Source: a virus
Direction: 5' to 3' (one strand)
DNA: 22,392 bases
IMG/VR virus record: IMGVR_UViG_3300020197_000182
Location: 1-22,392 of that record
Each line of letters starts with the position of its first letter. Position 1 is the first letter of the stretch. Positions 1-6,034 of this stretch are shown here, one piece after another. Under the pieces are notes generated by a model that had not been told where the DNA came from, made no database searches, and worked only from the letters and a program-made list of their open reading frames with translations. A program made the position numbers and the translations under genes.

Positions 1-616
1 ACCATTCGTTTTCATTATCATAATCTTTAATGTATCTGCAGTAAACAGTTTTATACCCTGTTTTCTTTTCAATACCGTATTCACTACCAAGTAAATTAAC
101 TGAATCAGAATCAATTAAATGATACTCTAAATTAATAATTTCAACAACATTTCCTTCAACATCTCTTTGAACAACGAATTGATCTAAGCGTTGAATTCTA
201 AATGTAAAATTATCTTCCATTAAGAAGAGAACATCTCCAACAATTACAGCATGCTGCAAAGCTTGGTAAATAGTTTCTCTTAAGTTTGTTCCATTCAGTT
301 TATTAAACACCTGATAAGAAAGAGTTTCTAAATAACTTTCTATTTCAGGCGTTGCTTCTACGCCAGACTTCAGAGCAAATTTAAAGAACGGAGTATCATT
401 GAGCGGGAGCAGAGCGCTTAGTATGCGGCTGCTCATAGCTGTGACACCTTTGGCTGCAACAGACGAATATGGCTGTGGCAATGTCTGCTCTTCGTTCCAT
501 CCCTCAGGTGGTAACACTGAAGGGACGGTGAGACTGGCGCAGACTCTTGCACGGTTTAGTTTAGCTTGTCTACCACTGTGTAGAATTCTAAACCTATCAG
601 CAATTGTCTGTTCCAT
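1..616 (-). CDS. Portal (head-tail connector) protein, N-terminal part, cut by window edge
   Basis: About 205 codons are visible and the frame runs off the left edge. The ATG at 616 follows AGGAGTAACTT. The N-terminus reads RFRILHSGRQAKLNRARVCA and then PSVLPPEGW, AAKGVTAMSSRILSALLP and NDTPFFKF. This order (helix, 'P..P..', 'A.G...L...L...LFP...FF') is the pattern I know from T7 gp8 and its relatives, which form the dodecameric portal at the capsid vertex and the DNA entry and exit channel. It is the last gene in the direction of transcription, after the replication genes, where T7-like phages place gene 8. It therefore marks the start of the virion module. Identification is by recalled family pattern, not by alignment. 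Confidence 0.85.
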   Translation of the reverse strand, partial: MEQTIADRFRILHSGRQAKLNRARVCASLTVPSVLPPEGWNEEQTLPQPYSSVAAKGVTAMSSRILSALLPLNDTPFFKFALKSGVEATPEIESYLETLSYQVFNKLNGTNLRETIYQALQHAVIVGDVLFLMEDNFTFRIQRLDQFVVQRDVEGNVVEIINLEYHLIDSDSVNLLGSEYGIEKKTGYKTVYCRYIKDYDNENEW

Positions 617-626
617 AAGTTACTCC

Positions 627-971
627 TTATTCTGGTCGTTCATCTAAACCTTGATATAGCGAATTATAAAAGTCAAAAGCATCTTCATCTTCACCCTCTC
701 CACCATCTTCTTGTTCTGCGCCGCTAGTTTGTGCGGCAGCTTCTTGTTGAAGCTTGCTTTCAGCTTCTTCTACAGATTCAATCCTAGCTTTTTCAGCATC
801 AGCTGCTTTTTGGGCTTCTTGTCTTGCTCGTTCTTCTTGTTTTCTTAGTTGCTCTTCATAAAAAGTGCGCTGTTCTTTTTCTTTTCTGTCATTATATTCG
901 CGTTGCTCTTGAAGCATTGTCCGATACTCGGATTGTGTCATACCGCCACTAATTGAAGGTGATCCACCCAT
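627..971 (-). CDS. Acidic coiled-coil protein upstream of portal
   Basis: 114 residues. Roughly residues 12-80 are dominated by E, K, R, Q and A in a heptad-compatible pattern (EQREYNDRKEKEQR, EEQLRKQEERARQEAQKAAD), which predicts a long coiled coil. The C-terminus is very acidic (EDGGEGEDEDAFDF). It lies 10 bases before the portal start, and the ATG at 971 follows AGAGAGGTAAGTC. I do not recognise a named family. Small charged proteins just ahead of the portal are common in T7-like phages, so a virion assembly or scaffold-related role is possible but is only inferred from position. Confidence 0.8.
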   Translation of the reverse strand: MGGSPSISGGMTQSEYRTMLQEQREYNDRKEKEQRTFYEEQLRKQEERARQEAQKAADAEKARIESVEEAESKLQQEAAAQTSGAEQEDGGEGEDEDAFDFYNSLYQGLDERPE

Positions 972-974
972 GAC

Positions 975-1166
975 TTACCTCTCTTTCTGTTGTTGTTTTA
1001 GAATTAGTTTAAGCTTCTCTACTACAGATATTTGTCCAGCTCTATAGGCAGAAGCTCTGACAAATGCATCTACAGATAAATCAGGATCGTACTCAAAAGG
1101 TTGGTAAATTTTTTCAAGCTTCTCTATCAACTCGGGGTCTATTCTTGGAAACTCTTTCGATGTCAT
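975..1166 (-). CDS. Small hypothetical protein, 63 aa
   Basis: 63 residues with an acidic and aromatic middle (EKIYQPFEYDPDLSVDAFVR) and a basic Q/K-rich helical C-terminus. The ATG at 1166 is preceded by AAAGGACAAAGTAA, a good ribosome site that lies inside the upstream gene. It overlaps that gene by 53 bases in another frame and ends 3 bases before the next gene, so translation is probably coupled. No function is recognised. It may be a small virion or assembly protein because of its position next to the portal gene. Confidence 0.7.
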   Translation of the reverse strand: MTSKEFPRIDPELIEKLEKIYQPFEYDPDLSVDAFVRASAYRAGQISVVEKLKLILKQQQKER

Positions 1167-1311
1167 TTACTTTGTCCTTTAGTTTCTTGAGTTCTTCCTG
1201 CATTATTTCAGTTTTCTTAAACACCTCAGTAAAGACTAGGGCTAGCTCTGCGTTAGACAGAGCAGCCCCAATCTTAATCTTTGTAATAATAGTATTTAAC
1301 ATTGTATCCAT
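1114..1311 (-). CDS. Small helical hypothetical protein, 65 aa
   Basis: 65 residues, predicted almost fully helical, with a coiled-coil segment at about residues 32-52 (KTEIMQEELKKLKDKVNDIE). The ATG at 1311 has a strong site, AGGAGAACACG. It starts 10 bases after the ribonucleotide reductase stop, and its 3' end overlaps the next gene by 53 bases. Function unknown. Both overlapping frames have a ribosome site and protein-like composition, so I keep both. Confidence 0.7.
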   Translation of the reverse strand: MDTMLNTIITKIKIGAALSNAELALVFTEVFKKTEIMQEELKKLKDKVNDIERVSKNRPRVDREA

Positions 1312-1321
1312 CGTGTTCTCC

Positions 1322-3193
1322 TTATACTAATTCACAACCATTGGCAGTACATGCCATTGAGTGTGATGACTTAGTTGTATCTTCTTTTTCATATTGTGAT
1401 AGCTTGCTGAAATTAAAGTCAAGCTTGGGATGTAGGTTGTATGTTCTTACATCAATTTCTTCAAACGGAGCCTGAGCATAGATGTGGTCAGACTTAGGTA
1501 AGAAGGCGATGCCAGAGATAGAATCAAAGTTATCCCAAACCCATTGACCTACGCTAATGAATTCATCATCAGAGTAGTTAACAGTAATGCTAGGTTTGTG
1601 ATTGCAGTAATGATCCTGATAGGCTTTCCAGAGTTTAAGATGCTCAAGAGCTGTAAGATCTTTCTGTGTAAGAGATCCTTGTGGGGCTTTCTGAGCAAAG
1701 GTAAACACGGCAGTACTATCTGGATTCATTACGCAATCCTCCACATGAAGGCCACTAGATTCCATTAGATGGTATAGGGGATCCTTCTTATCAATACGCA
1801 CTCTTCTAAAATAGAAATCAGCGTACCGTGGGTGAAGACCACTAGAAGCATCAGCCAAACAAGAGGTTGTTCCTTCTGGCTTAATACATGTAATTGATTT
1901 GCTAGGAGAAATGTTAAGCATATCGGCCCATTTAAGGTTGGTAATAGTTGCGAGATCCCGCAGTTTTTCCAACGCATGAGCTAGCTTTGCATACCCCAAC
2001 TGACCACTGGTTAGTTTGTTATCAAAGATACCAGTCATCGAAACACCGAGCAATCTTTCTTCTTCTGAATTTTTAGCAAAATCATAAGAGAGATAAGGGA
2101 AGTGGGTAAACATGCTTTGAATTGTACCAATGATAGTGGCTTGCTCAATCTTACGCTCTAGATCCATAAGTGTATCTGTGGCTTTAACAACAATAGTAGA
2201 CAGGTTACAAAACTGATTAGGTTTGAGAATAATCTCAGAGCATGGGTTAGTTCCATAGTCTGCCTGTTCTCTACCAGACTTTTTGGCAATAGCGTTCATG
2301 GCTTCACGGTTGCAAATGCCGCGCTCTCCTGAGTGGGAGTTATACAATGAAGTCCATTCTTCTAGGAACTGGCCTAGGGATGGCTTGCATGTATAGATGG
2401 CTGAGTTGTTGGCAAGAGCGCGGTGGCCTGAGGTTTCCCACCAAGCACCACTCTTGCAAGTAGCCATCTCTCTATCCGAAAGATCACTGAGTGAGATCAT
2501 TGCTGAGCGGCGTACACCACCTACAATAACCGACTGAGCAATCTTGCAGCAGATATCGTGACACTCTAGGGCAGTTAGCCTACGGCCTTGAGCCTTGTAG
2601 AATGTTTGGACTACAAACCGCATGACTTCTTCTAGGGGAGCGGGACCGCTAGCACGACCGCCAAAGGTCTTTAGACGGGTTCCCGAAGGGCGTATCATAC
2701 TGATGTCCCACTTGGGGTGGATGCCTTCATAAAGGCTCTGCATGAGGTTCTTAAGTGCGTCACACCAACCTTCACGCGAGTCTTCAACTACAAAGATTGA
2801 ATTAAAATCCTTTGTGATATTCTTGGGAACAACGGGTAGCTGCTCTACACAGCGCCGTTCCACACTGTAGCCTACACCCGTACCACACATGAGAATATAC
2901 ATAAGCTCAGCAAACGACTTATGGCTTGTAATCTCAAGATAGCTGCAGTTGTATAGAGCAGTGTGATCCCGATCCAAAGCTGGGCCTGCGGTCATTAAAC
3001 CACGCATGCTTGGAAGGACTTCTAGATTTAGAATAGCATCACGGATATCTGGCCGTGTAGCTAGCTGTGGAGTTTTGTTAACAAAGTAATTCCACCAGCG
3101 ATCCACAGTTTCATCCCAAGTTTCCCGGCGATTAAGCTCGGGAATCCAGCGGGAATATCTTGATATAGCAATAAACTTCTGAAATGTATTCAT
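1322..3193 (-). CDS. nrdJ: Class II (adenosylcobalamin-dependent) ribonucleotide reductase
   Basis: 623 residues from the ATG at 3193 (preceded by AGGAGAGTAAG). An in-frame extension to 3244 would run into the dUTPase and has no ribosome site. It reduces ribonucleotides to deoxyribonucleotides using B12. The active-site segment TNPCSEIILKPNQFCNLS gives the thiyl Cys at about 318, Glu320 and Asn316. Cys83 (YNCSYLEI) and Cys329 form the expected internal redox pair. The C-terminal shuttle pair is ACTANGC (Cys615 and Cys620), with the same spacing as Lactobacillus leichmannii C731/C736. No ATP cone is apparent at the N-terminus, and the protein is shorter than the roughly 740-residue bacterial monomer, so it fits the monomeric triphosphate-reductase type. 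It follows dUTPase with 1 base between them. Class II enzymes need no oxygen and no partner subunit, but they do need cobalamin from the host. Confidence 0.93.
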   Translation of the reverse strand: MNTFQKFIAISRYSRWIPELNRRETWDETVDRWWNYFVNKTPQLATRPDIRDAILNLEVLPSMRGLMTAGPALDRDHTALYNCSYLEITSHKSFAELMYILMCGTGVGYSVERRCVEQLPVVPKNITKDFNSIFVVEDSREGWCDALKNLMQSLYEGIHPKWDISMIRPSGTRLKTFGGRASGPAPLEEVMRFVVQTFYKAQGRRLTALECHDICCKIAQSVIVGGVRRSAMISLSDLSDREMATCKSGAWWETSGHRALANNSAIYTCKPSLGQFLEEWTSLYNSHSGERGICNREAMNAIAKKSGREQADYGTNPCSEIILKPNQFCNLSTIVVKATDTLMDLERKIEQATIIGTIQSMFTHFPYLSYDFAKNSEEERLLGVSMTGIFDNKLTSGQLGYAKLAHALEKLRDLATITNLKWADMLNISPSKSITCIKPEGTTSCLADASSGLHPRYADFYFRRVRIDKKDPLYHLMESSGLHVEDCVMNPDSTAVFTFAQKAPQGSLTQKDLTALEHLKLWKAYQDHYCNHKPSITVNYSDDEFISVGQWVWDNFDSISGIAFLPKSDHIYAQAPFEEIDVRTYNLHPKLDFNFSKLSQYEKEDTTKSSHSMACTANGCELV

Positions 3194-3194
3194 C

Positions 3195-3689
3195 TTACTC
3201 TCCTGTTGAACCAAAACCACCAGTACCTCGGGCGGTGTTATCAAGCGAATCTACACGGACAATCTTGGGTTGAACAACTGGCATAATTAGCAGCTGAGCA
3301 ATCCGATCCCCTGCCATTATTTTAACAGGATAAGTATTGGTGTTAGTTAGCAGTGCCATAATTTCTCCACGGTAGTCAGCGTCGATGACACCAACCGCGT
3401 TAGAAACAGAGATACCCTTAGCGCCCATGCTAGAACGCCCAATTAATAGACCAACATGGCCCTTGGGGATAGCGATATAAAGACCTAGGGGAACCTTAGT
3501 TCGCTCATGTGGTTGCATTACAAAGTCCTTACATGCCTTGACATCCATCCCTGCTGAATCTGGGGTAGCGTAAAACGGGGCATAGTCCCCCACATAGTTC
3601 AGGGTAGATTCTACATAGTTAAAGCTATGGGCTGTAAGGGTTGTAGGATTATTAAAAGTATTAGAATTACAATCGTAGGTATTATTCAT
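3195..3689 (-). CDS. dut: dUTP diphosphatase (trimeric dUTPase)
   Basis: 164 residues. It hydrolyses dUTP to dUMP and pyrophosphate, which keeps uracil out of DNA and supplies dUMP to ThyX. All five motifs are present in order: I DSAGMDVKA (44-52), II GRSSMGAKG (84-92), III GVIDADYRGEI (100-110, catalytic Asp105), IV GDRIAQLLI (127-135) and V RGTGGFGSTG (154-163, P-loop-like with the stacking Phe159). The ATG at 3689 follows AAGGAGAACACTA; an earlier TTG at 3725 has no such site. The first 40 residues are Asn/Thr-rich and look poorly structured. The stop sits inside the ribosome site of the reductase gene. A candidate phage promoter lies just upstream. Confidence 0.95.
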   Translation of the reverse strand: MNNTYDCNSNTFNNPTTLTAHSFNYVESTLNYVGDYAPFYATPDSAGMDVKACKDFVMQPHERTKVPLGLYIAIPKGHVGLLIGRSSMGAKGISVSNAVGVIDADYRGEIMALLTNTNTYPVKIMAGDRIAQLLIMPVVQPKIVRVDSLDNTARGTGGFGSTGE

Positions 3690-3710
3690 TAGTGTTCTCC
3701 TTGGTTTATG

Positions 3711-3728
3711 TATCAGTAGCTCCAACTA
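3711..3728 (-). promoter_or_regulatory. Candidate phage promoter element, divergent copy
   Basis: In the gap between the exonuclease stop and the dUTPase start the minus strand reads GGAGCTACTGATACA. This shares GCTACTGATA with the exact 16-base element at 11927-11942 and 19978-19993. A second partial copy, GCTTACTGATAG, lies immediately upstream. The position just before a ribosome site suits a promoter for the phage RNA polymerase. This is inference from repetition and position only. Confidence 0.4.
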
Positions 3729-4454
3729 TCAGTAAGCATACACAGAGATAGTTGAATCTTGTTTATTATATTCCCCATTCCGTAGGATTCTAACGCAAAT
3801 AGCCTGCGATAAAGCGTAGTCTAGCGTATATTTATTACCGTCCTTGTCAGTTTTCTGCTCATAAGTAGCTAAAACTAGGGGCTTCCAGTTCTGTGGTGGA
3901 GTGCTGTCCAGTAGGGCAGCGGCTTTCTTTGGCCCCAGTTTCCATACACCGGGTACATTATCGGTAGAATCCCCGGTCAACCACTGGGTATAGAAGTTAC
4001 GGTCAGCCGTTAGTTCGTCTACTAGGGTAGGCTCTAGTTCCTTGTCGGGGTTCCAATGCCAGCCCGGTACAGTCCGTAGATCCTTGTCTATGGTTACGGC
4101 TATAGCCTTGCCCCCGGAAACCATCATACCCATTAGATCGTCCGCCTCAAGCCTTGGGACGGTGATAGGTATTCCAAGGGTACGGAGGTATTCCTCGGCC
4201 TCTGGGAGGGCTTCTGGCGTATGCTTCTTGACATCCCGGTGGGCCTTGTACTCAGGCCAGTAGTCCCTACGAAAGTTATCAGACCGTGAGCAAGACAAAG
4301 CAATGTATACCTTTTCTACCCCCGGCGGTGTCCACAAAGTAATGTCATGGTTTAGACGCTCTTCCAGATAATCAATGCCTTCTGTTTCTACAAAGAAGGC
4401 AGCTCTATAAGCAAGGATATCCCCATCTAGTACAGCAATCTTAGGTCGTTCCAT
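3729..4454 (-). CDS. 5'-3' exonuclease, T7 gp6/FEN family
   Basis: 241 residues. Structure-specific 5' nucleases of this family remove RNA primers and, in T7-like phages, degrade host DNA and help recombination. Metal-ligand and helical-clamp motifs occur in order: LDGDILAYRAA (9-19), FRRDYWPEYKAHR (about 61-73), LEADDLMGMM (about 102-111), TIDKDL (about 120-125), and TGDSTDNVPGV followed by GPKKAAALL (the H2TH DNA-binding segment, about 160-182). The ATG at 4454 overlaps the upstream kinase gene by 14 bases, so translation is likely coupled. Length is close to the usual 250-300 residues. Codon third positions look G/C-richer than in neighbouring genes. Confidence 0.92.
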   Translation of the reverse strand: MERPKIAVLDGDILAYRAAFFVETEGIDYLEERLNHDITLWTPPGVEKVYIALSCSRSDNFRRDYWPEYKAHRDVKKHTPEALPEAEEYLRTLGIPITVPRLEADDLMGMMVSGGKAIAVTIDKDLRTVPGWHWNPDKELEPTLVDELTADRNFYTQWLTGDSTDNVPGVWKLGPKKAAALLDSTPPQNWKPLVLATYEQKTDKDGNKYTLDYALSQAICVRILRNGEYNKQDSTISVYAY

Positions 4455-5163
4455 CTTCTTCCTCCTCTGGAAACATCTTAGTTAGTTCATCCAACACCTG
4501 TTCTTCTAGGCGTTCAATACACACGGGTCTGTCGTATCTGGTAGCAAGACAAAGCTCACACTCACATAGTGGCTCAAGCATCTTGTTATACATACAGTCA
4601 ACTATAATAGGAAAGTTATCCTTGATCTTGGTTGCCAGTGCTTTTTCAGTACCAGTGTTTCTAATAATGAAATCATACATGGTAACATAATCCTTATCAG
4701 CTTCTTCTGACTTATTAGCCATCTCTTCTGATTCGTGGTTACGCCACTCAGCATCTTGCTCAATAATCTGACGGTTGCCGTGAGTAATAAGAATACGGAA
4801 AGCATTAAACCGTGGTGCTAGATTAATTTCGTTTAGGTATCTGCAGTCATCTGCAATGATAACACGCTCAGGTACATCGTCGTTTTCTTCTTGCTGAATC
4901 TTGTAAGCTGATTCAATGAACTTGCTTACCCAGTAATCGGGGTTTTCACGACGGCGATCTGAGCCAAGCTTCTGACATAGCTTACGATATTCTTCTGGTT
5001 GTTTTTCTTTTGTAATACCCATAGTTTCAACTTCAGACTTAAGGGCTGCAGCAAACGGAAGCATTACTGGTTTATACCCAGCCTTGTAGAATAGCTCAGC
5101 AAACAGCTTGGCCGCTGTTGTCTTGCCCACTCTTGCTTTTCCTGACAATAGTAGCATTAGCAT
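4441..5163 (-). CDS. Deoxynucleoside monophosphate kinase-like P-loop protein
   Basis: 240 residues. A Walker A loop GKARVGKTT lies at 8-16. Later segments are KLGSDRRRENPDYWVSK (about 65-81) and VIIADDCRYLNEIN (about 100-113), which match the layout of phage dNMP kinases such as T4 gp1 (P-loop, lid region, 'D.R..NE'). The family phosphorylates dNMPs to dNDPs, which fits the surrounding dNTP genes. The C-terminal third carries CECELC and ends in an acidic tail; the Cys cluster could bind a metal. The ATG at 5163 follows a very strong site, AAAGGAGGTAACTA. The start overlaps the previous gene by 68 bases, an unusually long overlap. Substrate range cannot be read from the sequence. Confidence 0.75.
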   Translation of the reverse strand: MLMLLLSGKARVGKTTAAKLFAELFYKAGYKPVMLPFAAALKSEVETMGITKEKQPEEYRKLCQKLGSDRRRENPDYWVSKFIESAYKIQQEENDDVPERVIIADDCRYLNEINLAPRFNAFRILITHGNRQIIEQDAEWRNHESEEMANKSEEADKDYVTMYDFIIRNTGTEKALATKIKDNFPIIVDCMYNKMLEPLCECELCLATRYDRPVCIERLEEQVLDELTKMFPEEEEDGTT

Positions 5164-5605
5164 TAGTTACCTCCTTTAGTAACAGATGTGGTTCAATAAT
5201 ATTCATAGGAATAGAATATCCGTTATCCCTCAGGATATCAGCGGTAACTTTTCCACAAGTATGGGGTACAGGTTTATTAAAGTAGCGCCCAATCAAATGC
5301 CAAAACACACAGCTCTTGATTGTTTCAGTGCGCCAAATAGTTGTATCTAATAGAGGGGAATCTTTATTAATTAACACAGTCTGGATAAACACTGGGTTGC
5401 CATACTGTTTCCTAACAATGTCTATAGGGACTATCTTAACACCTCTATAGAGTAAAGCAAAGTAAGCAATTCCCTTGTCGGGATACTCAATGTGTACATG
5501 GTTTAAACGAGAGCCTGCTAGGATATACACTAGCCAAGCAATCAACCGTGACCACTTATCTCCACTCTCTAAGTTATAATAAGCAAGCTTTGCCTTAAGT
5601 TTCAT
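5096..5605 (-). CDS. Putative circularly permuted NlpC/P60-like thiol hydrolase
   Basis: 169 residues. An N-terminal hydrophobic helix (about 21-31, LIAWLVYILAG) precedes SRLNHVHIEY (about 32-41) with a His in a beta strand. A Cys at about 117 follows later, in HTCGKVTADILRDNGY, at the start of a helix. The order His-strand then Cys-helix is what permuted NlpC/P60 (YiiX/LRAT-like) enzymes show, whereas classical NlpC/P60 has Cys first. Such proteins act as amidases or esterases on peptidoglycan or lipids. The ATG at 5605 overlaps the DUF4406 gene by 11 bases and has only a weak ribosome site, so it is probably coupled. Family assignment is by pattern only and could be wrong. Confidence 0.5.
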   Translation of the reverse strand: MKLKAKLAYYNLESGDKWSRLIAWLVYILAGSRLNHVHIEYPDKGIAYFALLYRGVKIVPIDIVRKQYGNPVFIQTVLINKDSPLLDTTIWRTETIKSCVFWHLIGRYFNKPVPHTCGKVTADILRDNGYSIPMNIIEPHLLLKEVTNANATIVRKSKSGQDNSGQAVC

Positions 5606-5933
5606 AGAATATCTTTAGCCCCAAGTATACAGCAAGGGCATGCTCGACCTTAGCACCCTCACTTTTTTCCCAACCGGGCAGCATATAAATAGCATCACAC
5701 TTTAGGATTGAATTAAGATCGCGGGTCATGCAGTCTTTTAGGTGTTGCTTTGAATCCGTTGCTTGACTAGGATCAAAGCCTTCATCAAGATCCATCTGTG
5801 CTGGATTATAAATAAAACCAACAGCAGAACTCCACTTTCTACGGAGCTTTCTGTCAGCCTCCATAAAAGCATCAAAGTTGTGATTAGGGTAGCCCCGCAT
5901 AGGGCCAGCAATATAAATATCTAGTTGTTGCAT
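5595..5933 (-). CDS. DUF4406 protein (nucleoside 2-deoxyribosyltransferase-like)
   Basis: 112 residues from the ATG at 5933, preceded by AAAGGAGCTTT. The open frame extends upstream only because it reads through tRNA-Leu, so that extension is rejected. It begins DIYIAGPMRGYPNHNFDAF, continues with VGFIYNPAQMD and ends with CDAIYMLPGWEKSEGAKVEH, with a Glu/His near the helix start. This is the layout of DUF4406 and related deoxyribosyltransferase-fold proteins, which bind nucleosides or nucleotides. In this neighbourhood a role in nucleotide salvage or in clearing modified nucleotides is possible, but the reaction is not known for the family. Confidence 0.8.
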   Translation of the reverse strand: MQQLDIYIAGPMRGYPNHNFDAFMEADRKLRRKWSSAVGFIYNPAQMDLDEGFDPSQATDSKQHLKDCMTRDLNSILKCDAIYMLPGWEKSEGAKVEHALAVYLGLKIFYET

Positions 5934-5947
5934 AAAGCTCCTTTCAA

Positions 5948-6029
5948 TAGCTCCGGGGGGAATCGAACCCCCACGCCGTAAAGCGGCAGATTTTAAGTCC
6001 GCTGCGTCTGCCTGTTCCGCCACGGAGCC
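5948..6029 (-). tRNA. tRNA-Leu (anticodon UAA)
   Basis: 82 bases. The acceptor strands GGCTCCG and CGGAGCT pair (first pair G-U). The anticodon stem GCGGA/TCTGC carries loop CTTAAAA, giving anticodon TAA. A long variable arm (GCCG, loop CTTTA, CGGC) is the class II feature expected for Leu. The T arm is GGGGG-TTCGATT-CCCCC. The discriminator is A, as leucyl-tRNA synthetase requires. No CCA is encoded. It sits 5 bases after the DNA polymerase stop and 14 bases before the DUF4406 start, so it must be cut out of a polycistronic transcript. Confidence 0.95.
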
Positions 6030-6034
6030 GTCCA

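Noticed and set aside
3194-3244. Longer ribonucleotide reductase start at 3244
   Set aside because: It runs back into the dUTPase motif V region and lacks a ribosome site, while the ATG at 3193 has AGGAGAGTAAG.
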